From: CAYWRO01 sp964460345
GTDB lineage: Bacteria; Planctomycetota; Phycisphaerae; Phycisphaerales; UBA1924
Direction of reading: 5' to 3'
DNA length: 13,722 bases
NCBI GenBank assembly: GCA_964460345.1
Contig: CAYWRO010000086.1
Span: forward strand, 1 to 13,722
The notes beneath the pieces were generated by a model. That model was not told the origin of the DNA, ran no database searches, and was given only the letters and a program-made list of their open reading frames with translations. Position numbers and translations under genes: made by a program. Positions 1 through 5,725 of the stretch are shown here, in pieces. The first letter of the stretch is position 1, and the number at the start of each line of letters is the position of its first letter.

Positions 1-279
1 GGGGGGCTCGGGGAGGGGGGGGAGTTTGCCACGCCGATGGTGAACAAGTACGTGCGCTTCGGCGCTTCCCCGCGCGCGGCCCAGGCGCTGGTGCTCGGCG
101 CCAAGTGCCGGGCCATGCTCGACGGCCGCGCGGCCGTGGGCGTGCACGACGTCCGCGAGGTTGCCCTGCCCGCGCTGCGACACCGCATCATCCTGAACTT
201 TGAGGCCGAGGCGGAGGGATTGTCGGCCGACGGCGTCGTGCGGAACATCGTCGAGACGCTGCCGGTCGAGGCCCAGTAG
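1..279 (+). CDS. MoxR-family AAA+ ATPase, C-terminal part (5' partial)
   Basis: The reading frame is open from the first base and ends at TAG 277-279, so this is the tail of a gene starting upstream of the window. The visible 92 residues begin with a Gly-rich stretch, then carry the conserved C-terminal lid of MoxR ATPases: YVRFGASPRAAQALVLGAK, followed by a V-x-D-V-R-x-V-A-x-P-x-L-R-H-R-I-I-L-N-F-E-A-E-A-E-G motif. MoxR proteins are chaperone-like ATPases that usually work with VWA/DUF58 partner proteins in maturing or inserting metal cofactors or in envelope assembly; the partners would lie outside the window. The Walker A and B motifs are not in view. Family call is confident from the lid motif; the substrate cannot be inferred. 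Confidence 0.9.
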   Translation, partial: GGLGEGGEFATPMVNKYVRFGASPRAAQALVLGAKCRAMLDGRAAVGVHDVREVALPALRHRIILNFEAEAEGLSADGVVRNIVETLPVEAQ

Positions 280-280
280 G

Positions 281-309
281 GGCCGCGGGCGGCCTCGCCC
301 CGGGCGGCC
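281..309 (+). terminator. GC-rich hairpin after moxR stop, possible terminator
   Basis: One base after the moxR stop codon, GGCCGC (281-286) can pair with GCGGCC (304-309), and inside it GGGCG (287-291) pairs with CGCCC (296-300) around a GCCT loop. The result is an 11-bp stem with a 3-base bulge. No T-run follows, so it is not a canonical intrinsic terminator, but its position directly after the gene and before a new promoter fits a transcript end. Confidence 0.3.
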
Positions 310-375
310 GCGGGGGCTCGGGCCGGATTTCCAACCCGGCTACGCAACCTCGTCGCTCGTGGCCGGTGGGAGTGG

Positions 376-390
376 TGATACAATCCGCCC
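376..390 (+). promoter_or_regulatory. Extended -10 promoter of the epimerase gene
   Basis: TACAAT at 379-384 differs from the TATAAT consensus by one base and is preceded by TGA (376-378), i.e. an extended -10 (TGn). No good -35 is visible at the expected distance. The last base of the box lies 6 bases before GTG 391, so transcription would start at or next to that GTG. The same layout occurs before the genes at 2124 and 4251. Confidence 0.5.
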
Positions 391-1476
391 GTGCTGAGGT
401 GGCCTGCGAACGTGGTGGAAAAGCTGCGCGCCGTGTATGACGGACGCCGCATCTGTGTGACAGGCGGCGCCGGGTTCATCGGCGGGCACCTTGTCGATGC
501 CCTGCTCAGCCTTGGCGCGACGGTCACCGTCATCGACGACCTGTCAAGCTCAACGACCGAGCACATCGCTGAGCTGGTGGAACTGGACCCGACGCGGCTG
601 CGCTTCGTGCACGGTTCGATCCTCGAGCCGGCGGCGCTGGCCGACGCCGTGGATGGGTGCTGGCGGGTCTTTCACCTGGCGGCGGTCTCCAGCGTGCCGC
701 AGTCGATCGCCGACCCGGAGCGGTCGTACGCGGTGAACGCCGCGGGCACCGTTCGCGTGGCGCAGGCGGCGGTGAAGGCGAAGGTGGGGCGGGTGATCTA
801 CTCGGCCTCCTCGTCGGCGTACGGCGAGTCGCAGCGCCTGCCCAAGCGCGAAACGGATCTGCCCGCGCCGATTTCGCCCTATGCCGGGAGCAAGCTGGCC
901 GGGGAGCACGTGATGCTCGCGTGGGCGCGCAGCTACGGGCTCTCCACGGTCTCGCTGCGTTACTTCAACATTTTCGGCCCGCGCCAGCCGGCCGATTCGC
1001 CGTACGCGGCGGTGATCGCGATTTTCGCGAAGAAGCTGCTTTCCGGCGAGCGGCCCATCATCTATGGGGATGGGCTCCAGACGCGCGACTTCACCTTCGT
1101 CACCAATGCGGTGTACGCGAACCTGCTCGCCGGCGCGAGCGAGCGCCACCTGTTCGGCCAGGTCGTGAACATCGGCACGGGGCGCAGCATCAACCTGCTG
1201 GAACTCGCCGCGACGATGGCCGCCAAGTGCGGGGCGGAGGTTGCGGGGAACGCCGAAGAGACGGAGCCCGACCCGCACAGCAATGGGAAGGCGGGCCGGA
1301 AGGGGCCGTTGACGCCGGAGCATCGACCCGCCCGGGCGGGGGATGTCCGCGACTCGCTGGCGGACATCACGGCCGCACGCGACCTGCTCGGGTACGAGCC
1401 GCTGGTTTCCCTCGAAGAGGGGATGGAACAGACGTGCGCGTGGTACCGGAGCGTGCACGCAGCCGCGGCGGAGTGA
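391..1476 (+). CDS. NAD-dependent epimerase/dehydratase (UDP-glucose 4-epimerase-like)
   Basis: A 361-aa extended short-chain dehydrogenase/reductase that would interconvert nucleotide sugars, feeding exopolysaccharide or lipopolysaccharide synthesis in the cytoplasm. The N-terminal Rossmann NAD-binding motif GGAGFIG is at residues 25-31, with an acidic DD at 49-50 that ends the second strand. The active-site serines are SSS (140-142) and the catalytic pair is Tyr164/Lys168 in YAGSK. The substrate-side motif RYFNIFGPRQ is at 190-199 and GDGLQTRDFTFV at 226-237. Length is somewhat above the usual 310-330 aa because of an extra hydrophilic, charged stretch at about 288-312. Start: GTG 391 lies 6 bases after a -10 box and would be leaderless; GTG 412 is a serious alternative because GAGGTG (396-401) lies 10 bases ahead of it. 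UDP-glucose, UDP-GlcNAc or UDP-glucuronate epimerase activity cannot be separated from sequence alone. Confidence 0.92.
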   Translation: MLRWPANVVEKLRAVYDGRRICVTGGAGFIGGHLVDALLSLGATVTVIDDLSSSTTEHIAELVELDPTRLRFVHGSILEPAALADAVDGCWRVFHLAAVSSVPQSIADPERSYAVNAAGTVRVAQAAVKAKVGRVIYSASSSAYGESQRLPKRETDLPAPISPYAGSKLAGEHVMLAWARSYGLSTVSLRYFNIFGPRQPADSPYAAVIAIFAKKLLSGERPIIYGDGLQTRDFTFVTNAVYANLLAGASERHLFGQVVNIGTGRSINLLELAATMAAKCGAEVAGNAEETEPDPHSNGKAGRKGPLTPEHRPARAGDVRDSLADITAARDLLGYEPLVSLEEGMEQTCAWYRSVHAAAAE

Positions 1477-1480
1477 AGGT

Positions 1481-1681
1481 TTGACTTGGCTGCGAGAGAC
1501 GATCGGCGGGCTGTGGCAGATGCTGCGGCTGTTTGCCCTGATGCGGTTCCGCTTCAGTGGGCCATACTGGGGGTGGCGCATGCAGACCGCGTTCGGGCGC
1601 GGGCGGCCGGGGAAGCGTGAGATGCTCCATGGGGTCATGGCTTACGCCCGATGGATGCACCGGATGCGCGCCGGCCGATGA
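1481..1681 (+). CDS. Small conserved-looking hypothetical protein (66 aa)
   Basis: I do not recognise a named family. The frame continues 4 bases after the epimerase stop, and TTG 1481 with GGAG (1470-1473) 7 bases ahead gives a 66-aa protein; ATG 1520 would give a 53-aa version. It is rich in Trp, Arg, Met and Phe. The middle part, with a G-P-Y-W-G-W-R core followed by TAFGRGRPGKREMLHG and then YARWMHRMR, has the look of a structured, conserved small basic protein rather than a chance frame. My memory is that planctomycetes carry similar small W/R-rich hypothetical proteins, but I cannot verify this here. The tight spacing suggests co-transcription and translational coupling with the epimerase. 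Confidence 0.6.
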   Translation: MTWLRETIGGLWQMLRLFALMRFRFSGPYWGWRMQTAFGRGRPGKREMLHGVMAYARWMHRMRAGR

Positions 1682-1744
1682 AAGATCAAGGGCGATTGTG
1701 CCGAACGAAGTAGCGGGGGCATGCGCTTCAGGGAAGGAGCAGCC

Positions 1745-2071
1745 GTGGCAGACGGAACACAGTCGGACAATCAAGGGTCGGCGGGCGCGAACGGGCGCAA
1801 CTCCGTGTTTGTCAAGGGCTTCCTGCCGGGGCTGCTGGTGGGGCTGGTCGTGGGCCTGACGGTGGGCGCGGTGGTTCCGCCGCTGCTGACTTCGCGTGCG
1901 CCGCGGATTCCTGAGCCGTCGGGGTCGGGGAGCGTCGAGGAGGGCAGCCGTCAGGAGCGCGGCGACGAGCGGGAGGACGCCTTCGAAGGCACGGGGTTGC
2001 CTTTCGAGGAGGACGACGTCGAGGCGGATGCATCGGATGCGGTTGAGAGCGTCGTGCCGCCGGCGGACTGA
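1745..2071 (+). CDS. Small single-pass membrane protein (108 aa), unknown function
   Basis: GTG 1745 is chosen because GGAAGGAG (1732-1739) sits 5 bases upstream, an excellent Shine-Dalgarno site; an ATG at 1721 in frame has none. The protein has a hydrophilic, Asn/Gly-rich N-terminus of about 25 residues and one hydrophobic helix (about residues 26-48) full of G-x-x-x-G spacings (GLLVGLVVGLTVG). The tail of about 55 residues is strongly acidic and Pro/Glu/Asp-rich. By the positive-inside rule, Lys24 and Arg18 suggest the short N-terminus is cytoplasmic and the acidic tail lies outside. No enzymatic motif is visible. It follows the 66-aa gene by 63 bases and ends 52 bases before the UDG start. 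Glycine-zipper helices often oligomerise, but the role is unknown. Confidence 0.7.
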   Translation: MADGTQSDNQGSAGANGRNSVFVKGFLPGLLVGLVVGLTVGAVVPPLLTSRAPRIPEPSGSGSVEEGSRQERGDEREDAFEGTGLPFEEDDVEADASDAVESVVPPAD

Positions 2072-2112
2072 CCTGTTGACACGGCAAGCCGGACGGGGGC
2101 GGGCCGGGCTCA

Positions 2113-2123
2113 TACCCTGCGGC
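2113..2123 (+). promoter_or_regulatory. -10-like element just before the UDG start
   Basis: TACCCT at 2113-2118 ends 5 bases before ATG 2124. There is no Shine-Dalgarno sequence between it and the start codon. The position fits a leaderless transcript. A TTGACA at 2076-2081 is too far away (31 bases) to be its -35. The match to TATAAT is only 4 of 6. Confidence 0.35.
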
Positions 2124-2990
2124 ATGGAAGATGCGGCAGTGGATCACCTGAGGCGGATTGTCGGCCAGGATGCGCGAGCCTCGGCCTGGTTCGGCGTGGA
2201 GTACGTGCCGCTGGGGCGGGCGTCGTTGTCGGCGGATGGTGGGGGGGGAGAGGCGGCAGAGAGCGAAGCATTGGCAGCAGGTGAGACGCAGGTTGCGTCG
2301 ACGCCGGCCCCTGCCGCGATGCAGTCGTCGGAAGCAGCGCCCGCTGCGTCGGCGATTGTTTCCGTTCCGGCAAACGATCCGGACCGGCGCGCTCGGGCGA
2401 CGAAACTGCTGGAAGAACTTCGCGAGCGCTACGAACGGGAAGCGCCGCACCAGCACTTTGTGACCGCGCACACCAACATCGTGTTCGGTGAGGGCGATTG
2501 CTGCGCGCGGCTGATGTTCATCGGAGAAGCGCCTGGGGCGGACGAGGATCGGACCGGCCGGCCGTTCGTGGGTCGCGCCGGGCAGTTGCTCGACAAGATG
2601 ATCGGTGCGATGGGGCTCCGACGTGATGAGGTGTACATCACGAACGTCTTGAAGACGCGCCCGCCGAACAACGCCACGCCGACGGCGGACGAAGCGGCAC
2701 GATGCGCGCCGTACCTCTTTGAGCAGGTGCGCATCATCGATCCGGAAGTGATCGTCACGCTCGGGCTGCCGGCCACCCGGCTGGTCCTTGGCTCCATGGA
2801 TGCCATGGGCCGGCTGCGCGGCCACTGGGCCGAGTTCCGTTGTGATGGGCTGGTCAAGCCGGTCATGCCGACGTATCACCCGGCGTTCCTGCTGCGGTCG
2901 TACACGCCCGAGAACCGTCAGAAGGTGTGGTCGGACCTGCAGCAGGTCATGGAGCGCCTGGGTCTGAAGGCCTCGGGAAGTCCCCAGTAA
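2124..2990 (+). CDS. Family 4-type uracil-DNA glycosylase, Fe-S ligands mostly lost
   Basis: A 288-aa protein of the uracil-DNA glycosylase superfamily, which would remove uracil from DNA in base-excision repair. The catalytic domain starts near residue 88. Motif A is GEAPGADEDRTGRPFVGRAG (134-153), the family 4 signature, followed by the VYITNVLKTRPPNN stretch (170-183). Motif B is HPAFLLR (252-258). Family 4 enzymes normally hold a [4Fe-4S] cluster with four Cys: a CxxC before the first strand, one Cys in the NVLKCRPP motif and one about 16 residues later. Here the CxxC region reads HQHFVTAHTNIVFGEG, the third site is Thr178, and only Cys194 remains; Cys126-Cys127 are new. Residues 33-85 are an Ala-rich low-complexity linker after a short conserved-looking N-terminal segment. 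Start ATG 2124 is preferred over upstream in-frame codons, which run through the preceding gene. Confidence 0.9.
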   Translation: MEDAAVDHLRRIVGQDARASAWFGVEYVPLGRASLSADGGGGEAAESEALAAGETQVASTPAPAAMQSSEAAPAASAIVSVPANDPDRRARATKLLEELRERYEREAPHQHFVTAHTNIVFGEGDCCARLMFIGEAPGADEDRTGRPFVGRAGQLLDKMIGAMGLRRDEVYITNVLKTRPPNNATPTADEAARCAPYLFEQVRIIDPEVIVTLGLPATRLVLGSMDAMGRLRGHWAEFRCDGLVKPVMPTYHPAFLLRSYTPENRQKVWSDLQQVMERLGLKASGSPQ

Positions 2991-3116
2991 TGAAATTCTG
3001 GTTGGATTCTTGATTTTCCCGCTGCAACTTTGCCCGCAGCAGGCCGTATCACCATGACCGCCGGCACGCTGCCCGGGAAGAGCCGGGAGGGCGGCTTTCA
3101 ACGTGACCCCCACGAG

Positions 3117-3158
3117 ACCCGGCGCTAGGCCTTTGTGCTTGGCGCTGGGTTTTCTCTT
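3117..3158 (+). terminator. Rho-independent terminator of the UDG transcript
   Basis: ACCCGGCGC (3117-3125) pairs with GCGCTGGGT (3142-3150), nine pairs including one G-U, and the loop can pair further (AGGC with GCTT). It is followed at once by TTTTCTCTT (3150-3158). The T-run is on the plus strand side only, so it serves the UDG gene, 127 bases downstream of its stop. The 205 bases between the UDG and the convergent lipoprotein gene hold this terminator, a weaker hairpin at 3058-3094, and nothing else I can support. Confidence 0.65.
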
Positions 3159-3189
3159 GCAGGGGTGGCCGGTTGGACGGTTCGTGCCG

Positions 3190-3225
3190 CGCCTGTTAGT
3201 CAGGCGAAGCGGCGTCTTCGCCTGA
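3190..3225. repeat. Inverted repeats at the 3' end of the lipoprotein gene
   Basis: TCAGGCGAAG (3200-3209) and CTTCGCCTGA (3216-3225) form a perfect 10-bp inverted repeat with a 6-base loop inside the last codons of the lipoprotein gene. A third arm, CGCCTG (3190-3195), can instead pair with CAGGCG (3201-3206), straddling the TAA stop codon. The two pairings exclude each other. No T-run follows on the minus strand, so this is not a standard terminator; it may protect the mRNA end or stop transcription factor-dependently. Confidence 0.5.
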
Positions 3226-3711
3226 TTCGATCTCAGGCTCGGCAGGCTCGCCTTCGCCGTCCGCATCGGCCGGCGGATTCGCACGCCGATAGGTCAGCTC
3301 CGTGTCGTCCGGAAGCTGCTCGACCTTGTACGCGAAGAAGCGGAAGTCCGGCTCGATCCACTGCGCGCAATGAATGAGCACCTTGTCACCGGGCTCGAGT
3401 CCATCGGGCAGTTCCACGCCCTCGGCAAGAGTAAACGGCATTGACATGGAGTGCATGCCGGTGACGTTGCCGTGCTGATCGACAAAGTCATCGATCGCTT
3501 CGTGCTTCACGCGGAAGTCGGTGCCGGCGCGGTTCGGATCCGGCAGGGTCTCGACCTGGCCGCGAACCTGGTAGGTCTTCATTGGCTCGCCGTACCGAGC
3601 GACGAGCGTCGCGAGCGGATCATCCGCGGGGGATGATGGCTCCTGGCGATTGCACGCAACAACCAGCGCAGCGGCGAGGATGAGCAGCGCGGTAAGCGTG
3701 TATTTGCGCAT
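3196..3711 (-). CDS. Lipoprotein with CusF-like copper-binding domain
   Basis: A 171-aa exported protein. Start at 3711 is chosen because the translation then opens with MRK, a hydrophobic stretch and a lipobox (VVAC, Cys20), with AGGAGG about 10-13 bases upstream. Asn follows Cys20, which by the +2 rule of Gram-negative bacteria favours the outer membrane. After a short spacer, residues 46-133 resemble the CusF_Ec / copper-binding domain found alone or beside SCO proteins: YQVRGQV, then HEAIDDF with His70, a cluster MHSMSMPF (86-93), then LEPGDKVLI. In CusF the ligands are one His and two Met (M-x-M) with a Trp capping the metal; the M-x-M is present (Met89, Met91) but the Trp position is not obvious, and an extra Met86-His87 precedes it. 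The last 30 residues are acidic and disordered. It lies 55 bases behind the 105-aa gene in one likely operon. Copper or silver handling is an inference. Confidence 0.75.
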   Translation of the reverse strand: MRKYTLTALLILAAALVVACNRQEPSSPADDPLATLVARYGEPMKTYQVRGQVETLPDPNRAGTDFRVKHEAIDDFVDQHGNVTGMHSMSMPFTLAEGVELPDGLEPGDKVLIHCAQWIEPDFRFFAYKVEQLPDDTELTYRRANPPADADGEGEPAEPEIESGEDAASPD

Positions 3712-3766
3712 GAGGGCGCCTCCCTCCTGCAGCGTCTGAAGCGCAGCCGCCCCTGGCGGCGCGAGA

Positions 3767-4084
3767 TCAGGCGCCTTCGACCTTGACGAACGCAGCGACG
3801 TTCTGCAGGTCCGGCACAATCTCCGGCGTGAACGGCATGGTCCAGGAGTTGCCCGGCTCGGCGTGGGCCAGACGGCTGGCCTTGGGCCGGACGAACCACT
3901 CGCGGCCGCCGCGGATGTAGGAGCGGGTGGTGCGGCCGCGGTGCGCCTGGGCCTTGCGGAGCCCCCTCTTGATGTCGGGGTCGCGCCGCATGAGGCGGGC
4001 GATGGTCTGGCGGCGGTTCTCGCAGCCGGGGTTGGCCGTGACGGTGCACCGGATCGTCTGGCCCGGCTTGAACTGGTCGAGCAT
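3767..4084 (-). CDS. Hypothetical basic protein (105 aa)
   Basis: I do not recognise a characterised family. Start at 4084 is chosen because GAGGA lies 7 bases upstream and a TATACT promoter box lies another 14 bases back; an in-frame start at 4165 would read through the promoter. The protein has no signal peptide or membrane segment. It opens with a beta-like GQTIRCTVTANP segment, then a strongly basic helical region (QTIARLMRRDP, IKRGLRKAQAHR), then a R-G-G-R-E-W motif, and ends with GNSWTMPFTPEIVPDL and a hydrophobic strand. The regular alternation and lack of low complexity suggest a folded, probably nucleic-acid-binding or ribosome-associated protein, but this is inference. It is the first gene of a two-gene minus-strand unit with the CusF-like lipoprotein. 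Confidence 0.7.
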   Translation of the reverse strand: MLDQFKPGQTIRCTVTANPGCENRRQTIARLMRRDPDIKRGLRKAQAHRGRTTRSYIRGGREWFVRPKASRLAHAEPGNSWTMPFTPEIVPDLQNVAAFVKVEGA

Positions 4085-4114
4085 CGTTCGTTCCTCGCTG
4101 AAAATGAGACTGCG

Positions 4115-4145
4115 AGTATAGGCCGGGGTGCCGGGAGGTTTGCAA
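4115..4145 (-). promoter_or_regulatory. Promoter of the minus-strand hypothetical/lipoprotein pair
   Basis: Read on the minus strand, TATACT (4120 to 4115) is a good -10 box (5 of 6). TTGCAA (4145 to 4140) lies 19 bases upstream of it as a weak -35. Transcription would begin near 4108, giving a leader of about 25 bases with the Shine-Dalgarno GAGGA. Confidence 0.5.
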
Positions 4146-4186
4146 GTGCTGGCTGCCGGCGACATTGAGGAAGCGATCCGGCCTGG

Positions 4187-4203
4187 CCGCTTCGCTTAAG
4201 CGG
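4187..4203. repeat. Small palindrome in the divergent intergenic region
   Basis: CCGCTT (4187-4192) and AAGCGG (4198-4203) form a 6-bp inverted repeat, overlapping the perfect palindrome CGCTTAAGCG (4193-4202). It lies between the divergent promoters of the 105-aa gene and the MEMO-like gene, so it could be an operator, but palindromes of this size also arise by chance. Confidence 0.25.
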
Positions 4204-4237
4204 TGGGGAGGGGGCGGAGCGTTCTGGTCGGGTCGGC

Positions 4238-4250
4238 TACCATCCGCCCC
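4238..4250 (+). promoter_or_regulatory. -10-like element directly before the MEMO-like gene
   Basis: TACCAT (4238-4243) ends 7 bases before ATG 4251, with only CCGCCCC between. No Shine-Dalgarno sequence is present, which fits a leaderless mRNA. The arrangement TA-N-N-A-T followed by CCGCCC and the start codon is almost the same as at 379-391 before the epimerase gene. Confidence 0.45.
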
Positions 4251-5636
4251 ATGTCTGAAACCCCCCCGAATTTACCGGATCCTTCCTCTTCTTCAGCCGG
4301 TCACCAGGCCCGGTTTGACCCCTCCGCGCCGCATCAGCAGAAGCCGCGGCTCCGCCCGATTCGGGCGTTCCCGGCGCAGGTTCAGGGGCAGGACGGCAAG
4401 CCGGTGACGATGCTCGGGCTGGCGGATCGTCGGCAGATCTCCTCGAAGATGGTGCTGACGATGCCCGCCGCGCAGATGCTGCTGCCGCTGCTGGATGGGT
4501 CCCGGGACATCGATCAGATCGTGGCCGAGGTCGGCCGGGGGTTGACGCGGCCGATTCTGGAGCAGCTCGTTGCCCAACTTGACGACGCCGCCCTGATTGA
4601 AGGGCCTGCGTACGAGGCGCTCCTCAAGGAGATGCGCGAGCAGTTTGACGCTTCGGATGTCCTGCCGCCCTCGGGGACGGCGGATTTCGCGGACGCCCTT
4701 GTCATGCAGGCGCTCGGGAAGGATGCGACGGACGAGCAGAAGGCCGCCGAGGGTCCCCGCCGGATGCGGGAGGCATTTGACAAGTGGATCGCCCAGACGC
4801 TCGAGAAGGTCGAGAAGCCCAGCTTTGACGACCTGCCCCCGGGGATCGTGGCGCCGCACCTGGACTACTGGCGCGGCTGGATGAACTACGCATCCATTTA
4901 TGGGCGCATGCGGGTGTGCGACCGGCCTGAGCGAGTGATCATCCTGGGAACCAACCACTTCGGGCTGGGGACGGGGGTGGTCGGGTGCAACAAGGGGTAC
5001 CGCACGCCGCTGGGAGAGTGCGCCCTGGATACGGACGTGGAGCAGGGGCTGCGGCAGCGGCTTGGGGACCGGCTCTTCGAGCACCGGTTCGATCACGAGC
5101 GCGAGCACTCCATCGAGCTGCAGATCCCGTGGATTCAGCACATTTTCGGATCGGCTGAGGATGGGAGCTGCCCGAAGGTCTTCGGCGCGCTGGTGCACGA
5201 CCCGGCCGTCAACAACGGCGAGTCGTACGACGGCGAGGGGATCGGCCTTGAGCCGTTCGTCCAGGCCCTCAAAGAGGTGATCGCGGGGCTGCCCGGGCCG
5301 ACCCTGGTGGTTTCGTCGGCCGATTTGAGCCACGTTGGCCCCAGTTTCGGGGATTCGGAGCCGCTGGGTGGGGATGAAGGGCCGGGGGTTGAGGCTCGAA
5401 ACCGGGTGATTCAGCAGGATCGCGAACTGCTGAATTATGTGGCGCAGAATCAGCCGCGGGAGCTCGTCGCGGCGATGGCCTGGCAGCAGAACCCGACCCG
5501 CTGGTGCTCGACCGGGAACCTGGTGGCGACGCTGCTGACGGTGGAGCCGAAGCAGGTGGAACTGCTGAACTACGGAGCGGCGATGGATCAGCAGGGGACA
5601 GCGATGGTCTCCAGTGCCGCGCTGGTGATGTGGTAG
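4251..5636 (+). CDS. MEMO1 / AmmeMemoRadiSam system protein B-like, with N-terminal extension
   Basis: A 461-aa protein. Residues 195-461 match the MEMO family, related in fold to class III extradiol dioxygenases. Visible landmarks are APH (His203), ILGTNHFG (His236), EREHSIELQIPW (His286, Glu289), SSADLSH (Asp358, His361) and CSTGN (Cys419); the His, His and Cys positions match the metal-site residues of human MEMO1 and family B proteins. MEMO proteins are about 270-300 aa, so the first 190 residues are extra: a Ser/Pro-rich start, then about 34-120 resembling a PqqD-like or winged-helix module (DGSRDIDQIVAEV, then LVAQLDDAALIEG), then a charged helical linker. ATG 4251 is chosen over an in-frame ATG at 4203 because a -10-like box lies just ahead of it. 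The usual AmmeMemoRadiSam partners (AMMECR1-domain protein, radical SAM protein) are not next to it. Biochemical role of bacterial MEMO proteins is not settled. Confidence 0.85.
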   Translation: MSETPPNLPDPSSSSAGHQARFDPSAPHQQKPRLRPIRAFPAQVQGQDGKPVTMLGLADRRQISSKMVLTMPAAQMLLPLLDGSRDIDQIVAEVGRGLTRPILEQLVAQLDDAALIEGPAYEALLKEMREQFDASDVLPPSGTADFADALVMQALGKDATDEQKAAEGPRRMREAFDKWIAQTLEKVEKPSFDDLPPGIVAPHLDYWRGWMNYASIYGRMRVCDRPERVIILGTNHFGLGTGVVGCNKGYRTPLGECALDTDVEQGLRQRLGDRLFEHRFDHEREHSIELQIPWIQHIFGSAEDGSCPKVFGALVHDPAVNNGESYDGEGIGLEPFVQALKEVIAGLPGPTLVVSSADLSHVGPSFGDSEPLGGDEGPGVEARNRVIQQDRELLNYVAQNQPRELVAAMAWQQNPTRWCSTGNLVATLLTVEPKQVELLNYGAAMDQQGTAMVSSAALVMW

Positions 5637-5667
5637 CGAGCCCGCTCCCGGGGCGGTTCTGAGCCGA

Positions 5668-5707
5668 GGGGAGGCGGGGATGGCGGCCCAAGGGCGGGCC
5701 TCTCCCC
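5668..5707 (+). terminator. Possible terminator hairpin after the MEMO-like gene
   Basis: GGGGAG (5668-5673) can pair with CTCCCC (5702-5707), with further GC-rich pairing inside. Only a short TTT follows at 5713-5715. It lies 32 bases after the stop codon and just before the next promoter-like box, so a transcript end here is plausible but weakly supported. Confidence 0.25.
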
Positions 5708-5719
5708 CCCGGTTTCCGC

Positions 5720-5725
5720 TATGCT
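5720..5725 (+). promoter_or_regulatory. -10-like box ahead of the pilus-platform operon
   Basis: TATGCT (5720-5725) matches TATAAT at 4 of 6 positions, with no clear -35. It is the only promoter-like box I see between the MEMO-like gene and pilM. It would give pilM a leader of about 190 bases. A short frame, TTG 5733 to TGA 5885 (50 codons, Gly/Arg-rich), begins 7 bases after the box, the same spacing as the leaderless genes here; I do not annotate it as a gene. Otherwise 5726-5908 shows nothing I can name. Confidence 0.35.

Noticed and set aside
286..309. Direct repeat CGGGCGGCC (286-294 and 301-309)
   Set aside because: Short and GC-only in a GC-rich gap; explained by the hairpin and not a mobile-element or attachment site.
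657..1484. 275-codon plus-strand frame within the epimerase gene
   Set aside because: Overlaps the epimerase in another frame; the epimerase has all catalytic motifs and this one has none.
2076..2081. Perfect TTGACA as -35 for the UDG gene
   Set aside because: The nearest -10-like box starts 31 bases downstream, far outside the 16-19 base range.
1812..3284. 490-codon minus-strand frame
   Set aside because: Runs across the membrane protein, the UDG, the intergenic terminator and into the lipoprotein gene; a GC-rich shadow.
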